DNA of 64,000 nt from Sphingobacterium humi (GTDB lineage Bacteria > Bacteroidota > Bacteroidia > Sphingobacteriales > Sphingobacteriaceae), in assembly GCF_009768885.1 (NCBI RefSeq), contig NZ_WSQA01000008.1, positions 145,826 to 209,825 on the forward strand. The letters run 5' to 3'. The notes beneath the pieces are model-generated. The model did not search any database. It had not been told where the DNA came from and saw only the letters and a program-made list of their open reading frames with translations. A program made the position numbers and the translations under genes. Below, in pieces: positions 8,365-17,870 of the stretch (its first letter is position 1; each line of letters starts with the position of its first letter).

Positions 8365-9207
8365 ATGCTAGTTAAAAAATACTCAGGCGATTTAGTTCCC
8401 TTCGATGAATCGAGTTTAAGAAGGTCACTAATGCGCTCTGGAGCTTCCGAGCTGGAGGTACAAACCGTTTATGCTACAATAAAAGATTGCTTATATGATG
8501 GTATCAGCACCAAAGAGCTTTACGAGCTGGCTTTCAAAGCTTTAAAATCCAAGAAAAATTCCTATGCTGCCCGTTATAGCCTAAAAAGGGCCTTGCGACA
8601 ATTAGGACCCGAAGGGTTTTACTTTGAAAAATGGGTGGCTCGTCTATTTCAGGAAGATGGCTATCAAGCCATCACTGGCCAAACGGTACAAGGGCATGCT
8701 GTAACCCACGAAATCGATGTGGTTGCCCTCAAAGGTGATGAAATGCTGGCCATGGAGTGTAAATTCCGCAATGATGAAGATGCGAAAATATCGGTTACCA
8801 CGCCGATGTATTTTAAATCGCGCGTTACGGATATTATGGGCATATCCTATCCATTTTTCAACCAAAACAAGCAATTTACCGATGGCTGGCTGGTAACCAA
8901 TGCTTATTTAACGAGCGATTCTATCAAATTCGGCGAATATTACAACATGAACCTGCTGTCTTGGGATTACCCCAACGGCACAAGCATAAAAACCCGTGTA
9001 GATAATACCGGAGAATACCCTATTACTTGTTTAACTACCTTAAGCACACAAGATAAGGCCATGTTGTTAAAGTATCAGTGCATCTGCGTGAAAGACCTGT
9101 TAAAAGAACCAAAAGTACTCGATCGCTTACAAATCAAAGCCGATAAAAAGAATCAGGTCCTCACCGAAGCCGAAGAATTAATTAATAGTCCTTTATCCCA
9201 TGAGTAA
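8365..9207 (+). CDS. ATP-cone domain fused to Mrr-like PD-(D/E)XK nuclease
   Basis: A 280-residue protein with two recognisable parts. Residues ~1-90 resemble the ATP-cone, the nucleotide-sensing domain of ribonucleotide reductases (VKKYSGDLVPFDESSLRRSL). Residues ~90-200 are a restriction-endonuclease-like fold with Asp118 (HEIDVV) and Glu131-x-Lys133 (AMECKF) in the correct spacing for catalysis. The tail (~205-275) carries a helix-hairpin-like segment. It overlaps the following LOG gene by 8 bp, so they are translationally linked. A nuclease gated by a nucleotide is a reasonable inference; target and role are unknown. Confidence 0.85.
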   Translation: MLVKKYSGDLVPFDESSLRRSLMRSGASELEVQTVYATIKDCLYDGISTKELYELAFKALKSKKNSYAARYSLKRALRQLGPEGFYFEKWVARLFQEDGYQAITGQTVQGHAVTHEIDVVALKGDEMLAMECKFRNDEDAKISVTTPMYFKSRVTDIMGISYPFFNQNKQFTDGWLVTNAYLTSDSIKFGEYYNMNLLSWDYPNGTSIKTRVDNTGEYPITCLTTLSTQDKAMLLKYQCICVKDLLKEPKVLDRLQIKADKKNQVLTEAEELINSPLSHE

Positions 9208-9934
9208 CAAATTTGTCAGAGAAGAGATCAGCTTCTTAAAAGGAGCGCGTGGTCGCTGGAATGAATTAAAATATGCCATAGGCGTCATCTTTCAATTTAT
9301 GAAAGGCTTCCGTACGCTGCACTTTGTAGGGCCCTGTGTCACGGTATTTGGGTCAGCACGCTTTGCTGAAGATCATCCCTATTATATCCAAGCCCGCAGT
9401 ATCTCGGCAAGCTTGGCCAAGCAGGGATTCACCATCATGACAGGTGGCGGCCCGGGCATTATGGAAGCCGCGAATCGCGGCGCAAAAGATGTAAACGGTC
9501 TTTCTGTTGGCTGTAATATTGTATTACCCCATGAACAGAAGCACAATCCTTATATGGACAAGTTTGTCAATATCGATTACTTCTTCGTGCGCAAGGAATT
9601 ATTACGGAAGTACTCCTTTGCCTTTGTAATTATGCCGGGAGGATTCGGCACCTTAGATGAGTTTTTTGAAACCCTGACTTTAATCCAAACCAAGAAAGTT
9701 TCGCAATTCCCAATTGTCGTGATGGGCTTGGATTATCATCAAGGCATAATCGAACATGTAGACAAAATGATTGCCGCTAAAACCATCTCTCCGGAAGATC
9801 AGGACCTTTTGCTGTTCACGGATGATATCCAGGAAGCAGCCGATCACATCATCAAATATGCCGACAAGAATAGAATCATCAGCTTAGATGAACCAAAACC
9901 AAGTTGGATTTTAGGCGAGAAAAAAGCAGTATAA
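9200..9934 (+). CDS. LOG-family (TIGR00730) Rossmann-fold protein
   Basis: A 244-residue LOG (lonely guy)-family protein, often annotated as a lysine-decarboxylase-like or cytokinin riboside 5'-monophosphate phosphoribohydrolase. The two signature motifs are present: MTGGGPGIMEAANRGA and MPGGFGTLDEFFETLT. Family members hydrolyse nucleoside 5'-monophosphates to base plus ribose 5-phosphate. The ATG overlaps the end of the ATP-cone/nuclease gene by 8 bp. A nucleotide-sensing nuclease next to a nucleotide hydrolase may be more than chance. Confidence 0.9.
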   Translation: MSNKFVREEISFLKGARGRWNELKYAIGVIFQFMKGFRTLHFVGPCVTVFGSARFAEDHPYYIQARSISASLAKQGFTIMTGGGPGIMEAANRGAKDVNGLSVGCNIVLPHEQKHNPYMDKFVNIDYFFVRKELLRKYSFAFVIMPGGFGTLDEFFETLTLIQTKKVSQFPIVVMGLDYHQGIIEHVDKMIAAKTISPEDQDLLLFTDDIQEAADHIIKYADKNRIISLDEPKPSWILGEKKAV

Positions 9935-9937
9935 ATC

Positions 9938-9970
9938 AAAACAGGCACCTATCCGGCGCCTGTTTTGCTG
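9938..9970. terminator. Terminator between LOG gene and ispE
   Basis: Inverted repeat AAAACAGGC (9938-9946) and GCCTGTTTT (9958-9966). It lies between convergent genes and can serve both. Confidence 0.82.
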
Positions 9971-9974
9971 TTTC

Positions 9975-10781
9975 TTAAAGTGCTGTAGGCCAAAATAACT
10001 GCCCTAATTCTTCCATTTCCTTCAAGGCATCCACTTCCTCGAATATAGCGAAGACGGCAGAACCAGAGCCCGTCATGGACGAGTACAATGCGCCTGCTTC
10101 ATAAAAACGTCGTTTTATTTCTGCAATCTGCGGATAGCGGTCAAAAAGGCCAATCTCAAAATCATTTTTAATATGCAGTTTCCATTCCTGAATAGGTAAT
10201 TGAACGGCCTCCCTAAGGTCAATTTGTGGTGTTAATGGGCTTACGTTCTTATAGGCTTCTGCGGTAGAAATATGCAGATCGGGTTTTAAAATCACAATCT
10301 TATAGGCTGAAAGATCCAGCTGAATAGGACTTAATTTCGTTCCGATATCTTCCGCATACATGGGTTTATTTTGAATAAAAAATGGACAATCAGCCCCCAA
10401 TTTCGCAGCATAGGCTTCTAATGCTAGCGTAGATAGCCCTAAATTGAACTGCTCGTTCAATAAGAGTAAGGTGACGGCCGCATCAGCAGAACCACCCCCT
10501 AAACCGGCACCCATCGGAATATGCTTTAATAAATGCAGCGCTACTGGCGGCAAGTTAAAATCAGCAGCCAATAAACGATATGCCCTTAAGCATAGGTTTT
10601 GCTCATCAACAGCTAAACTTGCCAGATGAATATGAAGCGACAGCTCGTTGGCTGGCAACAGCTCGACAACATCATACAATTGAACCGGATAAAAGATGGT
10701 TTCCAAGTTATGAAAGCCATCAGCACGCCGTTCCGTAACATGCAGGCCAATGTTTATTTTCGCATTTGCAAATTTTAGCAT
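9975..10781 (-). CDS. ispE: 4-diphosphocytidyl-2-C-methyl-D-erythritol kinase
   Basis: A GHMP kinase of the non-mevalonate isoprenoid pathway, phosphorylating CDP-methylerythritol with ATP. Key motifs are the N-terminal KFANAKINIGLHV, the ATP loop MGAGLGGGSADAAVTLL and the C-terminal SMTGSGSAVFAIF. I place the start at the ATG ending at 10781 (MLKFANAKIN) because homologues begin this way; another in-frame ATG lies two codons upstream. The length, 268 residues, is normal for the Bacteroidota form. It is convergent with the LOG gene and divergent from the sensor-regulator gene. Confidence 0.95.
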   Translation of the reverse strand: MLKFANAKINIGLHVTERRADGFHNLETIFYPVQLYDVVELLPANELSLHIHLASLAVDEQNLCLRAYRLLAADFNLPPVALHLLKHIPMGAGLGGGSADAAVTLLLLNEQFNLGLSTLALEAYAAKLGADCPFFIQNKPMYAEDIGTKLSPIQLDLSAYKIVILKPDLHISTAEAYKNVSPLTPQIDLREAVQLPIQEWKLHIKNDFEIGLFDRYPQIAEIKRRFYEAGALYSSMTGSGSAVFAIFEEVDALKEMEELGQLFWPTAL

Positions 10782-10819
10782 ACACAAAGATAAAAAATAG
10801 ACATTATATCGGTAAATGC

Positions 10820-10827
10820 TATATTTG
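10820..10827 (+). promoter_or_regulatory. Bacteroidota -7 promoter box for the sensor-regulator gene
   Basis: TATATTTG matches TAnnTTTG exactly. Transcription from it would begin near 10834, downstream of the first in-frame ATG (10766) and just ahead of the TTG at 10850. No good -33 TTTG is visible. Confidence 0.5.
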
Positions 10828-10849
10828 TTTTATCAATACTGTTGTATTC

Positions 10850-13699
10850 TTGAGGTTAATCTACATAGTCATCGTTTTTCTGTTTGGAATTTTCCATGCC
10901 CATGGACAAAATATACCAAGGGTAGGCACGCCCTATGTCCAACAATACAACAAATCTACCTACCATGCCGGCAATCAAAACTGGGGAATAGCAGTAAGTA
11001 CAGAAGGGTTTATCTATGTCGCCAATACCGATGGCCTCTTGAGTTACGATGGGCAGGAATGGAAACTCCATCAAACCAAAAATCAAAAAAGCCTCCGAAG
11101 TGTGCATGTCGACCGTGATAACCGTATTTTTGTAGGTGGCGCAGGTGAATTCGGCTTTTGGAAAAGAGGACGTTTTGGGAAAATGGAATACAGCAACCTG
11201 TCGGCCTTGGTGAAAGACCAAAACGCCCTAAAAAACGATGAAATATGGCGTATAACCCGTGTGGGCGATCAAATCTTCTTCCATGCCTTCTCCAAATGCT
11301 ATATCTATCAGCACAACGAAATAAAAACCTTAACAGCAAACGGCGAACCTTTCCTCTTTAACTTTAATGTGGAAGGGCGGATGTTCTTTGAACAATTACC
11401 ATCCGGCTTGTTTGAACTCGTCCAAGGAAAGTTGGCGAAAGTAAAAGATGCCGATCTGCTGCGTGGTAAAAACATCCTAGGGATGCTTCCTTTTAAAGAG
11501 GAGCAGATTCTGATCGCTACGGCAAAACATGGATTATTCCTCATGGATAAACTAGGCAACATTAAACCCTGGGAAACGCAAGTTCAACAACAACTTAGTC
11601 GCTATCAAATAAACAATGCCTTAAGCCTATTCGGCGATCAATATGCCTTTGGAACCATTCAAAACGGGGTGTATATTATCAATGGAGAGGGTGAATTGGT
11701 GCAACAAATCAACAAAAACAACGGCCTGCAAAACAACACCGTCTTAAGTATGGCGCTGGATAAGCAAGCCAACCTCTGGGTCGGTCTTGATAATGGAGTC
11801 GACCGCATTGACATTAACAGCCCACTCTATTATTACGCCGATCTTACCGGTAAAATCGGCACAGTTTATACGGCCATTATCTTTAATAAAAAGGTATACT
11901 TGGGCAGCAATCAAGGTTTATTCGTCAGCGATTGGAATGGTATAGACCATTTCAAAGCCCTAGATTTTACGATTATTCCAAATTCTCAAGGACAGGTCTG
12001 GCAATTGGTCAACATGAATGGGCAGCTGGTTTGTGGTCATAACAATGGTACATTTTTAGTAAACGGCCATAGCTTGGAACAAATTTCCTGGACTACAGGC
12101 GCTTGGAGTTTCCTGCACTTCCAACAGGCAGGCTATTGGTTACAAGGAAATTATACCGGCATCGGCTTGATGGAAGAGCAACCCAAGGCTCGCTTTCTTA
12201 AACAATTTGAGCAAATCAAGGTGCCTATCCGTTCCATGCTGCAGCGTAATGCCCAAGAGTTTTGGTTAACCAATAGCCAAAACGTTTATATCATGCGCCT
12301 GGGTGATGATTTACAGCAGGTGCAGCAGATCGATCCCGTACAAACCGGCCTGCCGCAAAACACAAATATACATGGGGTGTTCAACCTGGCCAATAACATT
12401 GTTTTTGCGACAGATTCTGGCTTCTATCAGTACGATAATATCGTCAATAGCTTTAAGCCCTATCAAGAGCTAAACAAGCAGCTTAAAAGCTTCCAAAACG
12501 CCAATAAAATAATCCCCCTATCCAATAAAGAATACTGGTTTATTAAGAAATCGCATATTGCCAAAGTGGAACTACTGAACGAAGGCAAGGTGAAAATTGA
12601 CTCTTCCTCCTGGAATTCCTTACGTGGTAAAATGATGAACCATTATGAGTATATCTTTAATGTAGACGAAAAGATAAGCCTGATAGGCATGGATAATGGA
12701 TTCGCTCTTTACTTTAATCAACATGGGCAAAATAGCAGTATACCAAAACCTTATATAAGTCAAGTTTGGAACACCACGAAAGATCCTATCGCTATTTACG
12801 AGGAGCTACAGCTCCCTTATCGGGAAAATAATATACGGATTGCCTATGCCAGCCCCTGGTTTGCTTCCTCCAATATCCGGTATCAATATTGGTTGGAGGG
12901 CTATACCGATAGCTGGTCAAATTGGGAAGAGGTTGCCTTTAAGGATTTCACGAATCTTCCCTACGGCGATTACACCTTCCATGTTCGGGCCCTGGGACCC
13001 AATGGGCAACAATCAGAAATCAGTTCGCTGCCCATGCTTATCCATCCGCCCTGGTACCTGCATTGGATCGCCATCCTCGGCTACCTCCTCATCCTGGGCG
13101 CATTGTTCTACTTAGGTAAACGTCTTTATGACAAACGCTTGGAAGAACAACAAATCGTACTGCGCAAAAAGATGCTTGCCGATCAGGAAGCCCGCCTGGC
13201 CAAAGAAGCCGAGATGAACGAGCGAAAACTCATGGCATTAAAAAATGATCAATTGGAACAGGAATTAGCCATTAAAAACCGAGAACTGGCCAATGCTGCT
13301 ATGAATATTGTGTATAAAAATGAAATGCTCAATAACCTGCACCACGAATTAACCAATTTAAACGATGCACAAGGCAATAAACTGAGCCATGAACAATTGC
13401 GTCGGGTAAATAAACTAATCGATGAAGCTCACTCCGATGACCGGGATTGGGATCTATTTGAAAAAAGTTTCAATGAAGCCCATGAAAACTTCTTCAAGAA
13501 ATTAAAACTCGATTATCCGAGCCTGGTGCCTAATGACCTTAAACTCTGTGCTTATCTACGCTTGAATATGTCGAGCAAGGAGATTGCATCCCTCCTCAAT
13601 ATCAGTACCCGTGGCGTAGAAATCAGACGCTATCGCCTGCGTAAAAAACTGAACCTACCAACGGAGAAAAACCTGACGGAGTTTCTATTGGAACTTTAA
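10850..13699 (+). CDS. One-component sensor-regulator: beta-propeller, Y_Y_Y domain, TM helix, LuxR-type HTH
   Basis: A ~949-residue membrane regulator. An N-terminal signal peptide ends at GIFHAHGQ; two-component-regulator propeller repeats fill most of the periplasmic part. A Y_Y_Y (triple tyrosine) domain follows (YQYWLEGYTDSWSNW), then one membrane helix at about residues 734-755, a coiled coil, and a C-terminal LuxR-like HTH (MSSKEIASLLNISTRGVEIRRYRL). There is no histidine kinase domain, so a signal in the periplasm would act directly on the DNA-binding end. I chose the TTG at 10850 because it gives a clean signal peptide and lies behind a -7 box; the ATG at 10766 is inside divergent ispE. 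It likely controls the two glycoside hydrolases downstream. Confidence 0.88.
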   Translation: MRLIYIVIVFLFGIFHAHGQNIPRVGTPYVQQYNKSTYHAGNQNWGIAVSTEGFIYVANTDGLLSYDGQEWKLHQTKNQKSLRSVHVDRDNRIFVGGAGEFGFWKRGRFGKMEYSNLSALVKDQNALKNDEIWRITRVGDQIFFHAFSKCYIYQHNEIKTLTANGEPFLFNFNVEGRMFFEQLPSGLFELVQGKLAKVKDADLLRGKNILGMLPFKEEQILIATAKHGLFLMDKLGNIKPWETQVQQQLSRYQINNALSLFGDQYAFGTIQNGVYIINGEGELVQQINKNNGLQNNTVLSMALDKQANLWVGLDNGVDRIDINSPLYYYADLTGKIGTVYTAIIFNKKVYLGSNQGLFVSDWNGIDHFKALDFTIIPNSQGQVWQLVNMNGQLVCGHNNGTFLVNGHSLEQISWTTGAWSFLHFQQAGYWLQGNYTGIGLMEEQPKARFLKQFEQIKVPIRSMLQRNAQEFWLTNSQNVYIMRLGDDLQQVQQIDPVQTGLPQNTNIHGVFNLANNIVFATDSGFYQYDNIVNSFKPYQELNKQLKSFQNANKIIPLSNKEYWFIKKSHIAKVELLNEGKVKIDSSSWNSLRGKMMNHYEYIFNVDEKISLIGMDNGFALYFNQHGQNSSIPKPYISQVWNTTKDPIAIYEELQLPYRENNIRIAYASPWFASSNIRYQYWLEGYTDSWSNWEEVAFKDFTNLPYGDYTFHVRALGPNGQQSEISSLPMLIHPPWYLHWIAILGYLLILGALFYLGKRLYDKRLEEQQIVLRKKMLADQEARLAKEAEMNERKLMALKNDQLEQELAIKNRELANAAMNIVYKNEMLNNLHHELTNLNDAQGNKLSHEQLRRVNKLIDEAHSDDRDWDLFEKSFNEAHENFFKKLKLDYPSLVPNDLKLCAYLRLNMSSKEIASLLNISTRGVEIRRYRLRKKLNLPTEKNLTEFLLEL

Positions 13700-13761
13700 G
13701 TAAAGCCTGAAGGTATAGAAAACCCCAAAATAAACTACATCATTACCTCACATCCTACTAA

Positions 13762-13791
13762 GTGTATTTTATACACATTCATTTATTTTTG
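13762..13791 (+). promoter_or_regulatory. Candidate operator and -7 box upstream of the glycoside hydrolase genes
   Basis: A short inverted repeat GTGTAT-TTT-ATACAC (13762-13776) lies just upstream of TATTTTTG (13784-13791), a full match to TAnnTTTG. This is the position expected for an activator site. The rest of the 294-bp gap (13700-13993) shows nothing else. Confidence 0.35.
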
Positions 13792-13993
13792 CTGTAGTCC
13801 ATCCCCTTACTAAAGCGCACAAAAACAAGAAGATACCTTCCCTTATTAACCCATCTGAGCAGTCTATTTCAGCCTGTAGTAGTTATGTATAATGTAATTA
13901 TTTCCTTTTCAAACTTATACATCACATCTTTGTTAAAGGAAAGAAATAACCACGCATTAATTAAGCTAATAAATCCACCTATTGATATACAGC

Positions 13994-15367
13994 ATGAAGA
14001 TACATTCGCTCCTTTCAGTTACCCTCCTAATCAGCAGTTTCAGTATGCAATCTTGCCAGGTTAAAAAAGACCAGCAAGCCGAGCAACGTGTGCTTCGCGA
14101 TGATGCCTTGCTGCAGGAGAATGATAGCCTATTAACGAAAATCCAAAAACAAACCTTTCAATACTTCTGGGAAGGTGCCGAACCGATCACCGGATTGGCA
14201 CGCGAAAGAATACATATGGATGATGTGTATCCGCAGGACGATAAAAACGTGATTACAACCGGCGGCAGTGGCTTTGGGTTAATGAGTATGGTGGTTGGTA
14301 TGGAACGTGGCTTTATCGGCAAAGGCGAAGGGGAAGAACGCTTACACCGGGTGCTGGATTACCTGACCCGCATTCCTCGATTTGAAGGCGCTTGGGCCCA
14401 TTGGTATCATGGAAATGTGGGTGAGGTGAAAGCCTTTAGTGAAAAAGACAATGGTGGCGATATTGTAGAAACTGCCTTCTTAGCACAAGGACTACTTGTT
14501 GTGCGTGAATATTTTAAAAATGGAAACGATTCCCAACGCGAAATTGCTCGCAAAGCCGACAGTTTATGGCGTGGTATCAATTGGAAGCATTATACCAATG
14601 GTCAGAACGTTTTGTTTTGGCATTGGAGCCCTGTCCATCAATTTGGAATGAACCATGCTATCCAAGGTTATGATGAATGCCTAATTACCTATGTATTGGC
14701 AGCCTCTTCTCCTACGCATGCTATCGATACAGCCGTTTACAACCAGGGCTGGGCTAGAAACGGAAAAATAAAAACTTCCATCCAAAAATACGGCATCCCT
14801 ACGGAAGTAAAGCATAATGCCGCCGAAGGTGCTGTAGGCCCCCTGTTCTGGGCGCATTACTCCTTTCTGGGCTTAGACCCGCGCGGATTAAAAGACCGTT
14901 ATGTATCCTATGAAGACGCCGTTGTTAATCATGCCCGCATTCATGTAGCCTATAGCCAAGAGAATCCGCAAGGATTTAAAGGCTACGGTCCTGATAAAGG
15001 TTGGGGCTGGACCGCCAGTTATTCCATCAATGGTTATGATGCGCACCATCCGGACAATGATAAATCTGTCATTAGCCCCACTGCTGCGTTATCATCCATT
15101 GCTTATACCCCGAAAGAAAGCATCCAATTTGCCAAATATCTGTTTCAAGGACTAGGCGATAAAGTTTGGGGGAAATATGGCTTTTACGATGCCTATAGCG
15201 AAACTGCAGACTGGTATCCACAACGTTATTTAGCCATCGATCAAGGCCCTATTGTGGTGATGATCGAAAATTACCGCACCGCATTGATCTGGGATCTATT
15301 TATGGGCGCACCAGAAATTAGATTAGGGCTGAAAAAACTAGGCTTTCAAAGCCCGCACTTAAAATAA
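13994..15367 (+). CDS. GH144-like lipoprotein, probable endo-beta-1,2-glucanase (PF10091 'glucoamylase' fold)
   Basis: A 457-residue lipoprotein. The signal peptide ends in a lipobox before Cys21 (SMQSC), so it is anchored in a membrane facing the periplasm or outside. The (alpha/alpha)6-barrel motifs GGSGFGLMSMVVG, NGGDIVETAFLAQGLL, GYDECLITYVLAASSPTH and DWYPQRYLAIDQGPIVVMIENYR are typical of the PF10091 family, whose characterised Bacteroidota members are GH144 endo-beta-1,2-glucanases. The ATG at 13994 is chosen over an upstream TTG because it starts the signal peptide. It is followed 57 bp later by a GH3 gene. Confidence 0.82.
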   Translation: MKIHSLLSVTLLISSFSMQSCQVKKDQQAEQRVLRDDALLQENDSLLTKIQKQTFQYFWEGAEPITGLARERIHMDDVYPQDDKNVITTGGSGFGLMSMVVGMERGFIGKGEGEERLHRVLDYLTRIPRFEGAWAHWYHGNVGEVKAFSEKDNGGDIVETAFLAQGLLVVREYFKNGNDSQREIARKADSLWRGINWKHYTNGQNVLFWHWSPVHQFGMNHAIQGYDECLITYVLAASSPTHAIDTAVYNQGWARNGKIKTSIQKYGIPTEVKHNAAEGAVGPLFWAHYSFLGLDPRGLKDRYVSYEDAVVNHARIHVAYSQENPQGFKGYGPDKGWGWTASYSINGYDAHHPDNDKSVISPTAALSSIAYTPKESIQFAKYLFQGLGDKVWGKYGFYDAYSETADWYPQRYLAIDQGPIVVMIENYRTALIWDLFMGAPEIRLGLKKLGFQSPHLK

Positions 15368-15424
15368 AATCAGGGTCGCCGCATGGCGATCGCTGACTTA
15401 TTGATTTATTAAACCCCCTTTGTC

Positions 15425-17704
15425 ATGAAATTATTCAAGCATATCCTGTGCTCGAGCCTCCTCCTTATGGGCTTTGGTAGCCAGGCACAACAGGCATCCA
15501 TGGATGGATTTATTACCGAGCTGCTCGGCAAAATGACCCTGGAAGAAAAAATAGGCCAATTGAACCTGGTTACAGGTGGTGAAGCTACCACCGGTTCGGT
15601 GGTTTCGACGGATGTAGAAGCCAAAATTAAAGCCGGCCAGATCGGCGGAATCTTTTCCATGAGTTCCCCGGCTAAAATTCGGAAAGCACAGGAACTCGCT
15701 GTTCAACATTCCCGTTTAAAAATCCCGATTATCTTTGGCATGGACGTTATCCATGGTTATAAAACGGTATTCCCCATTCCCTTAGGCTTGGCCGCCACTT
15801 GGGACATGCCCTTGATTCAACAAACCGCACGCGTCTCCGCTATTGAAGCGAGTGCCGATGGCATCAATTGGACTTTCTCGCCCATGGTTGATATCTCCAG
15901 AGATCCACGTTGGGGTCGAATTTCGGAAGGAAGTGGCGAAGACACCTACCTAACCTCCCGCATTGCCCAAGAAATGGTATGGGGCTACCAAGGAAAAGAC
16001 CTCAGCCAACCCAATACCCTCTTGGCCTGTGTCAAGCATTTTGCCCTGTATGGCGCAGGGGAAGCCGGTCGCGACTATAACAGCACCGATATGAGCTTGC
16101 ACCGCATGTATAACGAATACCTGCCGCCCTATAAAGCGGCATTAGACGCTGGTGCCTTATCGGTGATGACCTCCTTTAACGATATCAACGGCGTACCGGC
16201 CACTGCCAACCGCTGGCTATTAACCGATTTGCTGCGTCAAGATTGGGGATTTAATGGACTGGTTGTCACCGATTATACCGCTGTCAATGAATTGATAGAC
16301 CATGGATTAGGCGATCTGCAACAGGTTTCCGCCCTTTCCTTAAATGCTGGTGTAGATATGGATATGGTGGGTGAAGGCTTCTTGACCACACTAAAACAAT
16401 CCTTAGAGCAGGGCAAGGTCAATATGGAAGCGATAGATCGGGCCTGCCGCTATGTGCTGGAGGCAAAATACCGCTTAGGTCTATTTGCCGATCCATACCG
16501 CTATTGCAATGAGGAACGTGCAAAAAAAGAGATTTTCACGCCGGAACATCGCGCATTAGCCCGAAAAGCCGCCGCCAAATCTTTTGTTCTCTTAAAAAAT
16601 GAAAGCCAAACCCTGCCCTTGAAAAAGCAAGGCACGGTCGCTGTCATCGGCCCCTTAGCCAATACCGGTGCAAATATGCCGGGAACTTGGTCTGTCAGTG
16701 CCGACCATGCAAATACCCAAACTCTAGTTGAAGGGATGAAAGAAGTATTGGGCAAGCAAGTGAACATTACGAGCCATCTGGGTGCAAACCTCAGCGATGA
16801 TGCGGCCCTGCAAGAACGTTCCACCATGTTTGGCAGAACTATTCCACGCGATGATCGCGATCCGCAGCTCCTAATCGAGGAAGCCTTACAGCTGGCGCAA
16901 TCTGCCGATGTAATTGTGGCAGCCTTAGGAGAAAGCTCTGAAATGTCGGGGGAAAGCTCCAGCCGCACAGACTTAAATATCCCGGCAAGCCAACGTCGCT
17001 TATTGGAGGCCTTATTGAAAACCGGCAAACCGGTGGTATTGGTATTGTTTACGGGTCGCCCCTTAACGCTAAGCTGGGAAGATCAGCATGTACCCGCCAT
17101 ATTAAATGTTTGGTTTGGCGGAACAGAAACTGGCAAAGCCGTAGCCGATGTATTATTTGGCGATGTGAACCCAAGTGGAAAGCTCCCTGCCACCTTCCCA
17201 CAGAACGTAGGACAAATTCCTTTATACTATGCGCATAAAAACACAGGCCGCCCCTTAGCCGAGGGAACCTGGTTCCAAAAGTTCCGGTCTAACTACTTGG
17301 ATGTAAGCAATGAGCCCCTCTACCCCTTCGGATTCGGCTTAAGCTACAGCAAATTTGACTATAGCGGGCTGAAGCTTAGCCATCCCGAATTGAACAGTGA
17401 GGGAAGCCTGGAAGTTCAAGTGGATGTAACAAACAGCGGAAATTACGATGGCGAGGAAGTGGTGCAACTCTATATCCGAGATATGGTCGGCTCTGTCACC
17501 CGCCCGGTAAAAGAACTTAAAAACTTCCAAAAGGTCTTTTTGAAAAAAGGAGAAAGCAAGAGAGTGAAATTTAACATCACCGTTGAAGACCTTAAATTCT
17601 ATGATCAACAGCTGAAGCATATCGCTGAACCCGGAGATTTTAAAGTCTTCATCGGCGGAAATTCGAGAGATGTATTAAGCGGAGACTTTAAGCTTATTAA
17701 TTAG
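15425..17704 (+). CDS. bglX: Periplasmic GH3 beta-glucosidase
   Basis: A 759-residue secreted GH3 enzyme. The signal peptide ends at GFGSQAQQ. The TIM-barrel domain (~30-360) includes KIPIIFGMDVIHGY, DPRWGRISEGSGEDTYL, VKHFALYGAGEAGRDY and the nucleophile segment LVVTDYTAVNE. The alpha/beta sandwich (~380-600) has the acid/base region GESSEMSGESSSRTDL, and a fibronectin-III-like domain closes the protein (~665-755). It removes glucose from beta-glucan oligosaccharides. With the GH144-like gene just upstream, sophorose and beta-1,2-gluco-oligosaccharides are the most likely substrates (inference). A terminator follows. Confidence 0.95.
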   Translation: MKLFKHILCSSLLLMGFGSQAQQASMDGFITELLGKMTLEEKIGQLNLVTGGEATTGSVVSTDVEAKIKAGQIGGIFSMSSPAKIRKAQELAVQHSRLKIPIIFGMDVIHGYKTVFPIPLGLAATWDMPLIQQTARVSAIEASADGINWTFSPMVDISRDPRWGRISEGSGEDTYLTSRIAQEMVWGYQGKDLSQPNTLLACVKHFALYGAGEAGRDYNSTDMSLHRMYNEYLPPYKAALDAGALSVMTSFNDINGVPATANRWLLTDLLRQDWGFNGLVVTDYTAVNELIDHGLGDLQQVSALSLNAGVDMDMVGEGFLTTLKQSLEQGKVNMEAIDRACRYVLEAKYRLGLFADPYRYCNEERAKKEIFTPEHRALARKAAAKSFVLLKNESQTLPLKKQGTVAVIGPLANTGANMPGTWSVSADHANTQTLVEGMKEVLGKQVNITSHLGANLSDDAALQERSTMFGRTIPRDDRDPQLLIEEALQLAQSADVIVAALGESSEMSGESSSRTDLNIPASQRRLLEALLKTGKPVVLVLFTGRPLTLSWEDQHVPAILNVWFGGTETGKAVADVLFGDVNPSGKLPATFPQNVGQIPLYYAHKNTGRPLAEGTWFQKFRSNYLDVSNEPLYPFGFGLSYSKFDYSGLKLSHPELNSEGSLEVQVDVTNSGNYDGEEVVQLYIRDMVGSVTRPVKELKNFQKVFLKKGESKRVKFNITVEDLKFYDQQLKHIAEPGDFKVFIGGNSRDVLSGDFKLIN

Positions 17705-17709
17705 CTTCG

Positions 17710-17748
17710 AAAAAGCCTCTGTTATTAATTTTAGCAGAGGCTTTTTTT
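17710..17748 (+). terminator. Terminator of the GH144/GH3 operon
   Basis: Stem AAAAGCCTCTG/CAGAGGCTTTT with about 13 nt of loop, followed by a T run. Confidence 0.9.
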
Positions 17749-17776
17749 AAGCTTTTCATTGCCTATTACAAGCCCA

Positions 17777-17837
17777 TTGCAAAGGGGTGTGAAAGGGGTT
17801 TGAAAGGGAAGTGAAAAGGGAGAGAAAAGGGAGAGAG
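17777..17837. repeat. Purine-rich low-complexity tract
   Basis: About 60 bp made almost only of G and A, with repeated GTGAAAGGG-like and GAGAAAAGG-like units. It sits between the operon terminator and the left arm of the palindromic element. Confidence 0.7.
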
Positions 17838-17870
17838 TTAGACAAGTGCTTTCATCGTGATCTGCCATTG

